From Cupriavidus lacunae (GTDB lineage: Bacteria; Pseudomonadota; Gammaproteobacteria; Burkholderiales; Burkholderiaceae): a DNA stretch of 64,000 nucleotides. Shown here piece after piece: positions 1 through 8,233 of the stretch. Positions within the stretch are counted from its first letter, which is position 1. Each line of letters starts with the position of its first letter. The stretch spans positions 44,699 to 108,698 of the forward strand of contig NZ_QKWJ01000024.1 in assembly GCF_003353055.1 (NCBI RefSeq), given 5' to 3'. The notes below the pieces were generated by a model. The model was not told the DNA's origin and did not search any database. It worked only from the letters and a program-made list of their open reading frames with translations. The position numbers were made by a program, and so were the translations under genes.

Positions 1-593
1 GCCCACTTCGTCTGCGACATTCGCGGATGGACCAGGCGTCGCGAACATCGTGAATTCAACATCCGGTAGTGCAGGAAGCCCGCCATCGGGCGCTATCACG
101 TGCAAGCCGTGCACGACTTGTGTATGCGCGATCGGGGTGATGGCGAAGCCAGCCTTCGCGGCGGGTCGCAGCCCGGCGCCGCTTGAACATACCATCGCAA
201 TGCGATAGCCGCGGCCAGGTCTAGCGAGCGCAGCCAGTGCGGCTTCGCGATATGGGCAGGGTCCGGGAGCAGCGCTAGCAGCACCGGCGCGCTGGCCGCG
301 AACGCTACCCACTCAGCGCCGGCCCAGGCAAACGGCTCGCGCCAAAGCACACGTCCCGGACGGGCGTGCCGGCCGTGTCCGCCGATTACTACGTCGAATT
401 CGCCCTGATCCCTCGCGTGCAGGAGGTTGGCCGGGATGCCGACCCGAACGCTGAACGTGATGCGCGGGTAACGCACGGCGAACGCGTGAATCGTGATTGC
501 GTCAGCGACGAGGCTATTGTGGACGTACAACCCCTCGGGCAGGATGGCGCACGATAGTGACGTGGCATCGTTCAGTAGGACGGCTGGCGGCAA
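1..593 (-). pseudogene. LysR-type regulator, effector-domain remnant (frameshifted)
   Basis: Reading leftward from about 593, the translation matches the effector-binding half of a LysR regulator: it opens with SLSCAILPEGLYV, passes through RYPRITFSVRVG and reaches DVVIGGHGRHARPGRVLW. Near position 190 the frame breaks. The C-terminal part continues in another frame (GIAMVCSSGAGLRPAAKAG, then VVHGLHVIAPDG) to the window edge. The N-terminal winged helix-turn-helix expected upstream (about 90 residues) is absent between 593 and 636, so this copy lacks both its DNA-binding domain and an intact frame. Family assignment rests on the effector-domain pattern only. It is cut by the window start, so the true 3' end is not visible. 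Confidence 0.6.
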
Positions 594-635
594 GGCGGAG
601 CTGGGTGTGCTGGATGGCTCCGTGGTGCCGGCCGC

Positions 636-1316
636 TCAAGCCTCCTGAATCTCGCCTTGTGTCTGTAGTACCTTCACAAGGCGCTCGCCATGCATCTTTG
701 CAGAATCACAAACAAGTTTCTCCGCTTGCGCGGCGTCGCCATTCAAGATTGCCGCAGCCATCTGCTCGTGCTCGGCATATATGGCTTCGGAATACTCCAT
801 CAACCTTGTGGTCAGTAAGATATAGAGTAAGACCGGGTCGCTGATTAGACCGTACTGGACAATGAGGCGGCGATGGCGCGACAACGCAACTACGGTCTTG
901 TGAAAGGCCAGGTCGGCCTGGGCGATGCGTCTGCGGTCCTTGTCCTTGATAGCAGACTTCAATTCCGCCAAGGCGTCGAGTAGGCGCTGGCGGCCCGCCT
1001 CGTCGATGTTCGCCGCGGCCAGGCGTGCGGCCATTCCCTCAAGGTTGCTGCGCAGCGTATACAGTTCCCAAGCATCCGTTGCGGAGAGAGAGACGACTTC
1101 CCAGCCGGTATAGGCGTGCTGGATCAACAAGCCTTCGTTGGCAAGTCGCTGCATGCCAGCGCGAACCGTCGAGCGGGAAAGGCCGATTTGTGTCGCTAGC
1201 GAGATTTCCGTGAGCTTGGAACCGGGCGCCAGATCTCCGGAAAAGATGGCGTCGCGAATCCAGTCGGCAGCCTGTCGGTCCAGGCTCCGCTTGTCGATTT
1301 CAACGCGAGTAGTCAT
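636..1316 (-). CDS. GntR-family transcriptional regulator, FCD subfamily
   Basis: This 226-residue protein has an N-terminal GntR winged helix (about residues 10-75: RQAADWIRDAIFSGDLAPGS, then ISLATQIGLSRSTVRAGMQRL) and a C-terminal FCD-type all-helical effector domain (YTLRSNLEGMAARLAA, ADLAFHKTVV, HEQMAAAILNGDA). The length is normal for FCD regulators. I chose the ATG at 1316 because an earlier in-frame start at 1562 would add 82 residues without family resemblance. It is the promoter-distal neighbour of a leftward unit with a ketopantoate-reductase-like gene, an MFS permease and an enolase-superfamily gene, and probably controls them through the AATTG/CAATT palindromes at 1441 and 5260. 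The effector is unknown, probably the sugar acid handled by the unit. Confidence 0.88.
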   Translation of the reverse strand: MTTRVEIDKRSLDRQAADWIRDAIFSGDLAPGSKLTEISLATQIGLSRSTVRAGMQRLANEGLLIQHAYTGWEVVSLSATDAWELYTLRSNLEGMAARLAAANIDEAGRQRLLDALAELKSAIKDKDRRRIAQADLAFHKTVVALSRHRRLIVQYGLISDPVLLYILLTTRLMEYSEAIYAEHEQMAAAILNGDAAQAEKLVCDSAKMHGERLVKVLQTQGEIQEA

Positions 1317-1440
1317 GTATTGCTTACTCTGGCAAGTGTAATTGTGGCCTAATCGCCACACATGGACACGGTCCGCTTCATTTCCTGTCCCGGAGCAACC
1401 GTTGATCGCATCATACCGCGACGGGTCCGGGACTCTTGTT

Positions 1441-1454
1441 AATTGTAGGCAATT
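1441..1454. promoter_or_regulatory. AATTG-N4-CAATT inverted repeat, putative GntR operator
   Basis: The sequence AATTGTAGGCAATT is a perfect 5-bp inverted repeat with a 4-bp spacer, lying 125 bp upstream of the GntR start. The half-site AATTG recurs in the palindrome at 5260-5273 ahead of the enolase-superfamily gene. That recurrence is the reason for proposing one regulator for both. Confidence 0.45.
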
Positions 1455-1530
1455 AGTTGTTGGCACTCTCCGCGTCGGCCAGGGGGCCAGGTCGTGTCGG
1501 GGCCACGACACCAACACGCACTTGGAACGC

Positions 1531-2460
1531 TCAGAGCCTTCCGGCCGCAAGCCGCAATTCATATGCCTTCAGGTTCATCCAGCAAAGCCGATGCACGGTA
1601 TCGTCCAGCCCATGAGCTCTGACGCAGCCCAACATATACCCCACGATATGTTCACCCTCGATCGACGATTTTCTTTCCAAATCACGCAATATCGACGGGA
1701 CATAAGCGGATGCCTTGTTGGCAAACAACTGGCGGTACTCGGCGAGAAAGGCCTCGGTCATCGGATACCCCTCGCGGGCGGCAACCTCGGCATGGATCGA
1801 TAGCACCTGGTAAAAGAGATCCGTGCCTCCTGGTACCCGGGCAATCTCTCCGACGCTCGCGCGCAAGAGGGTTGTGACCGTAGCCACGGTGGACAGGTGG
1901 ACAAGCTTTTCCCACATGTTGCGCATGATATCGGGGACGGCACTCGCTACCACGCTCCCCGTGGGAAACGCGCGTTGAAGCGCCTGTACACGCTCACTCA
2001 TGACGCCGGACTGTTCGCCGAACTTGATATAGCACCAATCGTTCAGATGCTGAATAGTTCCGTCGTCATCGAGCGTGACTATGATTTTCGCCAGGCCACC
2101 GAGCACGCGCCCGGCACCGAAAGCGGCATTCAGCTTTTCGATGTGGGCCATGCCATTCAGAAGAGGCAGCACGACCGTATTGGGCCCCACGGCAGGACGG
2201 ATGGCTTCGATCGCTGAATCCAAATCATAGGCCTTGCTGGTCAGCAGTACGATATCCCAATGACCGCTGAGTTGCTCTTGCGTGACGGTTTTCACGGGGG
2301 CATGGAAATCGCCATACTGGCTACGGATGTTCAAGTCGTCGCGTTCGAGAATTGCGCGCCGGGCGGGACGCACGAGGAAGGTGACGTCGGCCCCTTGCTG
2401 GACCAGACGACCGCCGTAATAGCCGCCGATTGCACCGGCGCCAAGCACTAGAATTCGCAT
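1531..2460 (-). CDS. Ketopantoate reductase family (PanE/ApbA-like) oxidoreductase
   Basis: This is a 309-residue NAD(P)-dependent 2-hydroxyacid-type dehydrogenase. The N-terminal Rossmann motif is MRILVLGAGAIGGYYGGRL, followed by the family segment LTSKAYDLDSAIEAI and PLLNGMAHIEKL. The C-terminal all-helical domain includes MWEKLVHLSTVATVTTLL and KASAYVPSILRDLERKS, the usual PanE substrate-binding region. I chose the start at 2460 because the Rossmann fold begins there; an in-frame ATG at 2475 adds only five residues. It sits between the MFS permease and the GntR gene, 73 bp from the permease stop. The context favours oxidation or reduction of a sugar-acid-derived 2-keto or hydroxy acid rather than pantothenate biosynthesis, but this is inference. 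Confidence 0.85.
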   Translation of the reverse strand: MRILVLGAGAIGGYYGGRLVQQGADVTFLVRPARRAILERDDLNIRSQYGDFHAPVKTVTQEQLSGHWDIVLLTSKAYDLDSAIEAIRPAVGPNTVVLPLLNGMAHIEKLNAAFGAGRVLGGLAKIIVTLDDDGTIQHLNDWCYIKFGEQSGVMSERVQALQRAFPTGSVVASAVPDIMRNMWEKLVHLSTVATVTTLLRASVGEIARVPGGTDLFYQVLSIHAEVAAREGYPMTEAFLAEYRQLFANKASAYVPSILRDLERKSSIEGEHIVGYMLGCVRAHGLDDTVHRLCWMNLKAYELRLAAGRL

Positions 2461-2533
2461 AAAGCTCTCAATCAATCGTTTCCGCGCAGACAGGGAAGAA
2501 TTTTCATTAGTCCCTGAGGAAATGGACCGGCGA

Positions 2534-3871
2534 TCAGTGCCGGATGTCTTCTCGAAGCAAACGCTGTGGCATGGCGACGAGCAGAAGAATCGATCCGAGC
2601 ACCAGGATTGTGGCGAAGGTGTACAAGCCGTAGTCCAGCGAGCCCGTTGTGGTCTTCACCCACCCGATAACGGACGGGCTAGCAAAGCCGCCGATCAGAC
2701 CGATGCTGTTGATGACGGCAATACCGCCCGCAGCGCCAGAACTGGAAAGGTACGACGTCGGGATCGTCCAGAACAGCGGCATGGCGGTCAGGATGCCCAA
2801 GGTGGTGATCGAGAGCACAGTCAGTGCTGCGGTGAGGCTGTCATGCACGAAGGTCACGGTGACCAAACCGAGCGCCGCGACGATCATACCCAGCGCGACG
2901 TGCCAGCGGCGCTCGCGTGTCTTGTCCGAATGCTTGCCGATGACAACCATGCCGGCGGTGGTGATGCCGTAGGGAATCACCGTCAGAATGCCAATATGCA
3001 GGGGGTCAGTCACGTTGTAGCTGCGGATCATCGCGGGGAGCCAGAAGCTGATGATGTAGAGGCCGGCCGCAATCGCAAAGTAGATCGCCGACAGCGCATA
3101 CAGCCGCGGATCGCGCAGCGTTCTCCAGAAGGAGGCATCGTGGTCATGGCCGCCCGTGGCACCCACTGCGTGGATGACGACCTCCCTCTCCCTGGCGGAC
3201 AGCCACCTGGCGTCGGCCGGTTTGTCGGAGAGTACGAAGAAGACAAAAATTCCCAGGATGATGGAGGGAACGGCTTCGATGATGAACAGCCATTGCCAGC
3301 CGGCGAATCCCGAAGTGCTGCCCATATTGGCCATGATCCAGCCGGACAATGGACCGCCAATGACGCCCGACACGGCAATGGCCGACATGAAGACCGTGAT
3401 GATCTTCCCGCGCATCATTGGGGGGAACCAATAGGTCAGATAGACCACAATGCCCGGAAAGAATCCGGCCTCAAAGGCGCCAAGAAGAAAGCGGGCTAGG
3501 TAGAACTGAGTGGGCGTGGTGATAAACGCGAAGCTTGCCGAAATAACGCCCCAGACCATCATGATGCGCATCAGCGTCTTGCGTGCGCCAATCTTCTCGA
3601 GCAGAAGATTGCTGGGCACCTCGAACAGAAAATACCCAATGAAGAAGATGCCGGCGCCAAGACCGTAGACGGCATCTGAAAAACCGAGGTCCTGCTTCAT
3701 CTGGAGCGCAGCAAAGCCAATGTTTACGCGGTCCAGATAGGCGAACACATAGCAGATGAAAAGGAACGGGATAATGCGCCACGTCACCTTGGAAAAGGCT
3801 CGCTGGACTTCATCGACCGCGTGCGCGGGTGCCGAGCCTGGCAGCGCCGCAGAGGTGGAAATCGTCTTCAT
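2534..3871 (-). CDS. MFS transporter, anion:cation symporter (ACS) type
   Basis: This is a 445-residue inner-membrane permease with 12 predicted hydrophobic segments. The ACS-family features are ICYVFAYLDRVNIGFAALQM in TM1-loop, then FFIGYFLFEVPSNLLLEKIG and the conserved GARKTLMRIMMVWG loop, and RFLLGAFEAGFFPGIVVYLT in TM4. Family members import organic anions such as hexuronates, galactonate, tartrate and phthalate with protons. The gene lies 168 bp downstream of an enolase-superfamily dehydratase and 73 bp upstream of a PanE-like reductase, so the cargo is probably an aldonic or hydroxy acid. Length and topology look complete. Confidence 0.9.
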   Translation of the reverse strand: MKTISTSAALPGSAPAHAVDEVQRAFSKVTWRIIPFLFICYVFAYLDRVNIGFAALQMKQDLGFSDAVYGLGAGIFFIGYFLFEVPSNLLLEKIGARKTLMRIMMVWGVISASFAFITTPTQFYLARFLLGAFEAGFFPGIVVYLTYWFPPMMRGKIITVFMSAIAVSGVIGGPLSGWIMANMGSTSGFAGWQWLFIIEAVPSIILGIFVFFVLSDKPADARWLSAREREVVIHAVGATGGHDHDASFWRTLRDPRLYALSAIYFAIAAGLYIISFWLPAMIRSYNVTDPLHIGILTVIPYGITTAGMVVIGKHSDKTRERRWHVALGMIVAALGLVTVTFVHDSLTAALTVLSITTLGILTAMPLFWTIPTSYLSSSGAAGGIAVINSIGLIGGFASPSVIGWVKTTTGSLDYGLYTFATILVLGSILLLVAMPQRLLREDIRH

Positions 3872-3983
3872 AATCTCGCCATCCTTTCAGATCGTCATGT
3901 GATGGGGTAGCTTCCGGGGGAGTCCGGCGTGGCCACCCACGACAGGTTTCCACTCCGCCCGGAAGGCGATTCGACTGGTGATA

Positions 3984-4011
3984 CAGGCGTGGCGGGAAGA
4001 GACCACGCCTG
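3984..4011. terminator. 9-bp hairpin in the gap between dehydratase and permease genes
   Basis: CAGGCGTGG and CCACGCCTG form a perfect 9-bp inverted repeat with a 10-nt loop inside the 168-bp gap. There is no T-tract in either direction. It may be an attenuating or mRNA-stabilising hairpin rather than a full terminator. Confidence 0.35.
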
Positions 4012-4039
4012 CTGTTGCGCAAGGTCGCCAGGAGTGGGA

Positions 4040-5230
4040 TTACAGACCCAAATGGCTCCGGCGGACTTTCGGGGGGTGGGCGCGCAGAACCTCTTCGATC
4101 GGGTCGCAGCCCCAGCCCGGAGCTTCCGGGACCTGGATGGCGCCATTCACGATCTCGGGCGTCCGGGTGAACAACTGGTCGTCCCAGGCCAGGCGATCCA
4201 CATCGACTTCCATCACGCGCAGGTTCGGCACCGCTGCGGCGAAATGAACGTTCATCATCGTCGACAGGTGGCTGTAGAAGTTATGCGGCGCGATGTTGAC
4301 GTCGAAGGCGTCCGCCACGTTGGCGATCTTCATGGCCTGCCACACGCCATTCCAGACGGCATCGATGATGGCCACGTCCATGGATTGGGCCTGGAAATAG
4401 GGCAGGAACTGACGGATGCCGAACAGCGTTTCGCACGCGGCAATCGGTGCGTGGCTGCGTTGGCGGATGTACGCCATGGCCTCCGGGTTGTAGATATCGA
4501 GCTCCACCCAGAACAGATCGAAGTCCTTGATGGCCTTGATCAGCGAGAGATAGCCCTCGGTACGCGCGTTGAAGTTCAGGTCCACCAGGATATCGACGTC
4601 GGGGCCGGCGCCGTCGCGAAGCGCTTCAAGGTGCGCGCGCAGGTTGCGCAGCAACGCCTTGTCGACATTGAGGGACGGCGCGTAGGGCGACCCGAAACCT
4701 GCCATCCATTGGCGCGGCTTGCCATCCTCATTGACGAACAGGTTCGTCTTGAGCGCGGAAATCCCGGATTTTCGTGCGTCTTCGCCTGCCTTCTTGACAC
4801 CGTCCAGGTCGACGATGGCAGGCGGATAAAGCGTGGGATGGCTGATACGCCAGGTTGCGCAGTGCGACCAATAAATCGGGACGCTGTCCCGATGCTTCCC
4901 GCCCAGCAGTTGATAGACCGGTACGCCAAGGGATTTGGCTTTCGCATCGAGCAGGGCATTTTCGATGGCGCCGATCGCTTCCGCACTAAGCCCATGGGGG
5001 GCAGGGCGCAAGGAGGCGGCAAGCCGGCCATAGGCCTCCTCGTGGTCATACACGGATTTGCCGATCAGGCGTGCCCCCAGTTGCTCAATGACACCGGTCA
5101 GCCCCGGGGGGCCAAACGACTCGTCGTATTCGCTCCAGCCGACGGTTCCATCGGAGGTCACTACCTTGAGGAAGTAATAGTTTCGCCATCCAGCATCGCA
5201 GGACAGGGTCTCGAAGTGATCTATACGCAT
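4040..5230 (-). CDS. Mandelate racemase/muconate lactonizing (enolase) superfamily protein, likely sugar-acid dehydratase
   Basis: This 396-residue enolase-superfamily enzyme has an N-terminal capping domain (residues 1-125) and a modified TIM barrel. Metal-ligand candidates are visible in order: Asp in ILVDLNFN, Glu in FWVELDIY and Glu in IAACETLFG. A catalytic Lys lies in SALKTNLF and a late His in NIAPHNFYSHL. This ligand set fits the mandelate-racemase subgroup, whose members dehydrate or racemise aldonic and uronic acids. I chose the start at 5230, which has GAGAAG nine bases upstream; an earlier start at 5257 adds nine residues without family resemblance. It is the first gene of a leftward unit with the permease, reductase and GntR genes. 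The exact substrate cannot be read. Confidence 0.88.
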   Translation of the reverse strand: MRIDHFETLSCDAGWRNYYFLKVVTSDGTVGWSEYDESFGPPGLTGVIEQLGARLIGKSVYDHEEAYGRLAASLRPAPHGLSAEAIGAIENALLDAKAKSLGVPVYQLLGGKHRDSVPIYWSHCATWRISHPTLYPPAIVDLDGVKKAGEDARKSGISALKTNLFVNEDGKPRQWMAGFGSPYAPSLNVDKALLRNLRAHLEALRDGAGPDVDILVDLNFNARTEGYLSLIKAIKDFDLFWVELDIYNPEAMAYIRQRSHAPIAACETLFGIRQFLPYFQAQSMDVAIIDAVWNGVWQAMKIANVADAFDVNIAPHNFYSHLSTMMNVHFAAAVPNLRVMEVDVDRLAWDDQLFTRTPEIVNGAIQVPEAPGWGCDPIEEVLRAHPPKVRRSHLGL

Positions 5231-5259
5231 GGTCTTCTCGCTGATTTTTGACAACAATC

Positions 5260-5273
5260 AATTGTTAACAATT
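5260..5273. promoter_or_regulatory. AATTGTTAACAATT palindrome upstream of the dehydratase gene
   Basis: This is a perfect 14-bp palindrome 30 bp upstream of the start at 5230. Outer arms TGACAA (about 5249) and TTGTCA (about 5276) extend the symmetry imperfectly. It has the size and position of a FadR/FCD-type GntR operator and shares the AATTG half-site with the repeat at 1441. Confidence 0.55.
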
Positions 5274-5283
5274 AATTGTCAGC

Positions 5284-5400
5284 CTAGTTATCGAGCGAAG
5301 ATGGGGCAACTATCGTTAACCCGAAGGGCGCCTTGACCAGCTCGGCACCGATGCCCTGGGATGCGCCGGTGATGGTTGCGACTTCGTGGGATGCACTCAT
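5284..5400 (-). pseudogene. SDR-family N-terminal remnant
   Basis: Read leftward from the ATG at 5400, the sequence encodes 38 residues. The first 24 (beginning MSASHEV, then TGASQGIGAELVKA) match the N-terminus of the intact SDR gene at 13053. After KA the homology stops abruptly and a short unrelated tail runs to a TAG at 5284. A potential ribosome-binding sequence (GAGG) sits upstream. This is a truncated relative of the 13053 gene; only its promoter-proximal end and the Rossmann glycine motif survive. Confidence 0.65.
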
Positions 5401-5423
5401 TTGAAACCTCTGGATCGATGGGA

Positions 5424-5444
5424 GTGGTCCAAATTTAGGACCAC
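5424..5444. promoter_or_regulatory. GTGGTCC-N7-GGACCAC inverted repeat
   Basis: Two perfect 7-bp arms, GTGGTCC (5424-5430) and GGACCAC (5438-5444), flank the spacer AAATTTA. The repeat lies 24 bp upstream of the start of the SDR remnant, where an operator for that gene would be expected. It probably outlived its gene. Confidence 0.5.
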
Positions 5445-5468
5445 CTTTCGCCCAGACGAATACCGGCG

Positions 5469-5488
5469 ACGCACAAACAGTTGTGCGT
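5469..5488. repeat. ACGCACAA-acag-TTGTGCGT inverted repeat
   Basis: Perfect 8-bp arms flank a 4-base loop. There is no T-run, so it could be a second operator or a small hairpin. The rest of 5489-5761 contains no supportable gene apart from the leader of the cupin gene, which has AGGAAGAG before its start. Confidence 0.35.
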
Positions 5489-5761
5489 GGCGGGAACAGA
5501 TCGGGAAGTGCAGGAGCGCGCGCGATGGGGCGGTTATCGCTGGGCGGGATACCCCTATGCCGTCTTTTCGCTTTCAGGATGGCGGCTCAGGCTCTAAAGT
5601 CTTTCCCGAGGGCAACGACCCGATAATGTCAGGAGCCGAATTGATTTAGGAAAAGATTCTCAGCACGCGGCAAAAGCTCGCGTGCAAGCTCCGTCAGAAT
5701 GGTCACGAAAGACTCGAAAGAGGCCCCGATCTTTCAACAATTTCATTAGGAAGAGAGACAA

Positions 5762-6154
5762 ATGTCATCTGTGACGCGACCGTTGGCGGTATTTTCGACT
5801 GCCATTATCTTGCTTGCTGCTACCGGAACCAACTTACTTGCTCAGACGCGAACGCCACTACAGACGATCGACTTCCCGTCGGGCTACCAGATAGTGAGTG
5901 TGATTGCAGGACTTGAGCCAGGTGGCTGCACCGGCCGGCATTCTCATCCAGGGTTTGAAAGCGCCTATGTTCTGGAGGGAGAGGCTGTCGCGAAGTTCGA
6001 TGGTAAGCCGGACTTGATTCTCAAAGCCGGACAACCGCTGCAGTTCGCGCCCGGTGAAGTGCATAACGTGTGTAATGTCGGAGGCAAGCCGTTCAAGGCC
6101 CTCGCCCACTATATTATTGAAAAGGACAAGCCATTGGTATCACGTGCTCCGTGA
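5762..6154 (+). CDS. Secreted cupin-domain protein
   Basis: This is a 130-residue protein with an N-terminal signal peptide (about residues 1-27, hydrophobic core VFSTAIILLAATGTNLLA followed by a Q-T-R boundary). A single cupin_2 barrel follows. Cupin motif 1 is GCTGRHSHPGFESAYVLEG, with His, His and Glu metal ligands. Motif 2 is LQFAPGEVHNVCN, with the final His. It is therefore a small periplasmic metal-binding cupin, probably an oxidoreductase or isomerase-like protein of unknown substrate. The ribosome-binding sequence AGGAAGAGAG is well placed. It is followed 127 bp later by a co-oriented, also exported, lactonase-like gene, so both may act in the periplasm. Confidence 0.85.
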   Translation: MSSVTRPLAVFSTAIILLAATGTNLLAQTRTPLQTIDFPSGYQIVSVIAGLEPGGCTGRHSHPGFESAYVLEGEAVAKFDGKPDLILKAGQPLQFAPGEVHNVCNVGGKPFKALAHYIIEKDKPLVSRAP

Positions 6155-6281
6155 TATTCGACAGATTGCTGCAACAGAAACCCGATTGGTTTGCCTCGGC
6201 AGTTTTTCAGTTGTTACGTTTTGCGCAATGTAAAGCGCTGCGCGGTGATGAGTGGTGTATTTTCTCAGAAGAGGAGTAGTC

Positions 6282-7181
6282 ATGCTGAGACAAACAAAAG
6301 TAGCGGTGTCGTTCCTTTTGGTTGCCTTCTTGTCCATAATGGAAGGAGCGCCAGATGCGTTCGCAGGTTCCAAACTACCGGATCCCGTCAAGGCCGGTGT
6401 CGCCGAACAGCTCTTTCGGTTGGATTGTGGTCGCTCCCTTGCAAACGACGAGTCCGTATGGACGCCGGGCGAGAACGCTGGACACAGTATCGAGTTCTCA
6501 TCTACTTGCTGGCTCATAAAGCATGGAAGCGAATGGTTGCTTTGGGATACGGGTGTTCCTGAAGTAGCGTTCAACGACCCTAAAGGTTGGTCCACTTTAC
6601 CGAAATTGATCGTCTATCACCTCGACAAGACGCTGACAGATCAACTCGCCGAAATCGGGCTGAAGCCAGGCGATATCAATCGGGTTGCGATATCGCACAC
6701 GCATGGAGATCACATTGGTAACGTGAGCTTGTTTGCCAACTCCACAATTCTGATGCAGCGGGCTGAGTATAGCTGGATACATTCGCCCAACGGGTCGAAC
6801 GACAATGTAAATCAATTGATGGCACTGGCGCGTAAGCTCTTGGGGACGCCGAAGAACCTCCAGCTTATCGATGGTGATTCCGATGTATTCGGCGACGGGA
6901 GCGTTATTTTGGTTTCCACGCCAGGGCACACTCCCGGTAGCCAGTCGCTGCTAGTCCATCTCAAGAATTCTGGCTTCATTATCCTGTCCGGCGACGTCGT
7001 TCATTTGGAAGCGAATTTCGAGAGAAGCATAGTCCCGTCCCTGAATACAAATAATGCAGAATCAATCGCGTCGATGGAAAAAGTCAGGCAGCTGATAGCG
7101 ACATACAAGGCGAAACTTTTCATCAATCATGACAAGCAACAATCCGACAAGCTTAAGCTGCTCCCCGCATTCTACGACTGA
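6282..7181 (+). CDS. Exported metallo-beta-lactamase-fold hydrolase, N-acyl homoserine lactonase family
   Basis: This is a 299-residue protein with a signal peptide at about residues 1-28 (VAVSFLLVAFLSIMEGAPDAFA). The dinuclear zinc motif is complete: SHTHGDHIGN gives His139, His141, Asp143 and His144; His216 lies in STPGHTPGS, Asp238 in LSGDVVHL and His283 in FINHDKQ. This order and spacing match AHL lactonases (AiiA/AttM group), which open the lactone ring of quorum-sensing signals. I chose the start at 6282 because GAGGAG precedes it; a GTG at 6252 lacks such a site. Lactonases of this group are usually cytoplasmic, so export is unusual. Other lactone or ester substrates remain possible. 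Confidence 0.82.
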   Translation: MLRQTKVAVSFLLVAFLSIMEGAPDAFAGSKLPDPVKAGVAEQLFRLDCGRSLANDESVWTPGENAGHSIEFSSTCWLIKHGSEWLLWDTGVPEVAFNDPKGWSTLPKLIVYHLDKTLTDQLAEIGLKPGDINRVAISHTHGDHIGNVSLFANSTILMQRAEYSWIHSPNGSNDNVNQLMALARKLLGTPKNLQLIDGDSDVFGDGSVILVSTPGHTPGSQSLLVHLKNSGFIILSGDVVHLEANFERSIVPSLNTNNAESIASMEKVRQLIATYKAKLFINHDKQQSDKLKLLPAFYD

Positions 7182-7563
7182 CGTTTAGCGATTGGTCGTC
7201 GCAACCCGGCAAGATTGAGTGCGCCTGCCAGGCTCGTTACCTAACAAACGTCAAATGCAAAAACGCAGCGAAAGCTCGAGGAGACGGGAAGGTCAATACG
7301 ACTGTACAACTGAGGGCGGCGGAAAAGATCGGGCCCGCCGCCCTGATGGTCCGGTGGCCCCCAACTTCGCTGGCGATAGATTCATTTCGGCCAGCGCGCC
7401 CACAGGCGCGCGGCCGCCACGCTGAACATCGGTCAGCCTGAAATAAAGATACTCTGCCAAATCTGCGCACAAAACTCGGAAAATCAATAAGTTAACTATT
7501 CGTCCGCACTAACATTAAGCCGCGTCGCGAGGGGCTCGGCGGTGGCCCGGTGAAAGATTTCCA
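7182..7563. other. Intergenic stretch, no gene supported
   Basis: No coding signal is convincing here. A GC-rich hairpin, GCGCGCC-caca-GGCGCGC, lies at 7394-7411 without a T-tract and could end transcription of the lactonase gene only weakly. Several short open frames on both strands have no family resemblance. Confidence 0.5.
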
Positions 7564-7632
7564 CTACGTGAGGTGGCGAACCTTTCCCTCGAAGTTCGCC
7601 TTGAAGGCATCCAGCTTTTCTTGTAATCCCAT
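7564..7632 (-). pseudogene. Peroxiredoxin-like (AhpC/TSA family) N-terminal remnant
   Basis: A leftward start at 7632 encodes MGLQEKLDAFKANFEGK followed by five residues and a stop. The opening closely resembles the N-terminus of the peroxiredoxin-like family that begins SLQ-KLDAFKA-FE. Nothing downstream continues the protein, so only about 17 recognisable residues remain. The match is short and tentative. Confidence 0.4.
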
Positions 7633-8233
7633 TTCTGCTCTACTTAGTTACCGCTGGTAGCGGTGTGCTCAAACAGCGTTCATTCCTGCCACCGTGAGCG
7701 GAGTGATCAGCGTAACGTCGCGCGTGGAAATTCAGCTGATGAATGACTCGCTTCGATCTTCTGAATGTGCAGTCTCATGCGAAAGAATCACAAAGGGAGA
7801 TAAACGCTACGCTACGCCGTCGAAGACCCTATAAGTACCGATGCGACGAAGAAAGATGCAGTGCGGTACAAGGCTTGTACCTGCGTGGAATAGATCGCAG
7901 GGCAACAATGTCGATTGCGGCAAGGCGACTTCAGCCACCACCGACGCAAGCAAATCCCCGGCTTCTCGCGCCAATGGCGCTAGGGATGGCGCCGCGAGCG
8001 GCGGCGCCATCGAATCCGCGAGCAAACTGGTCTACCGGTCGACGGTATCGGGTGGGCGGTCCACGCGGTCGGGGACTCAGCTGCGCTGTCGCGAGCGACG
8101 CATACACGTACTCGTCGGTCTATCAGGGCATGCGCGGCAATGCTGGCAAGTATGGCGATCGAACCGATCGTCTCGAACAAGGCAGAGATCATGGTGTTCG
8201 CTCAGGACGAAGCGCAAATCAACAGGGCATCGA
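7633..8233. other. Gene-poor stretch, probably degraded
   Basis: Only overlapping short frames on both strands occur here and none shows a recognisable domain. ACCGC-tggta-GCGGT near 7652 is a small inverted repeat. A minus-strand frame at 8080-8192 carries a hydrophobic stretch (TIGSIAILASIAAHALI) but neither a clear start nor family resemblance. I regard this as decayed sequence. Confidence 0.45.

Noticed and set aside
3929..5251. A plus-strand frame of about 440 codons opposite the enolase-superfamily gene
   Set aside because: All metal ligands and family motifs are on the minus strand; the plus frame is a shadow.
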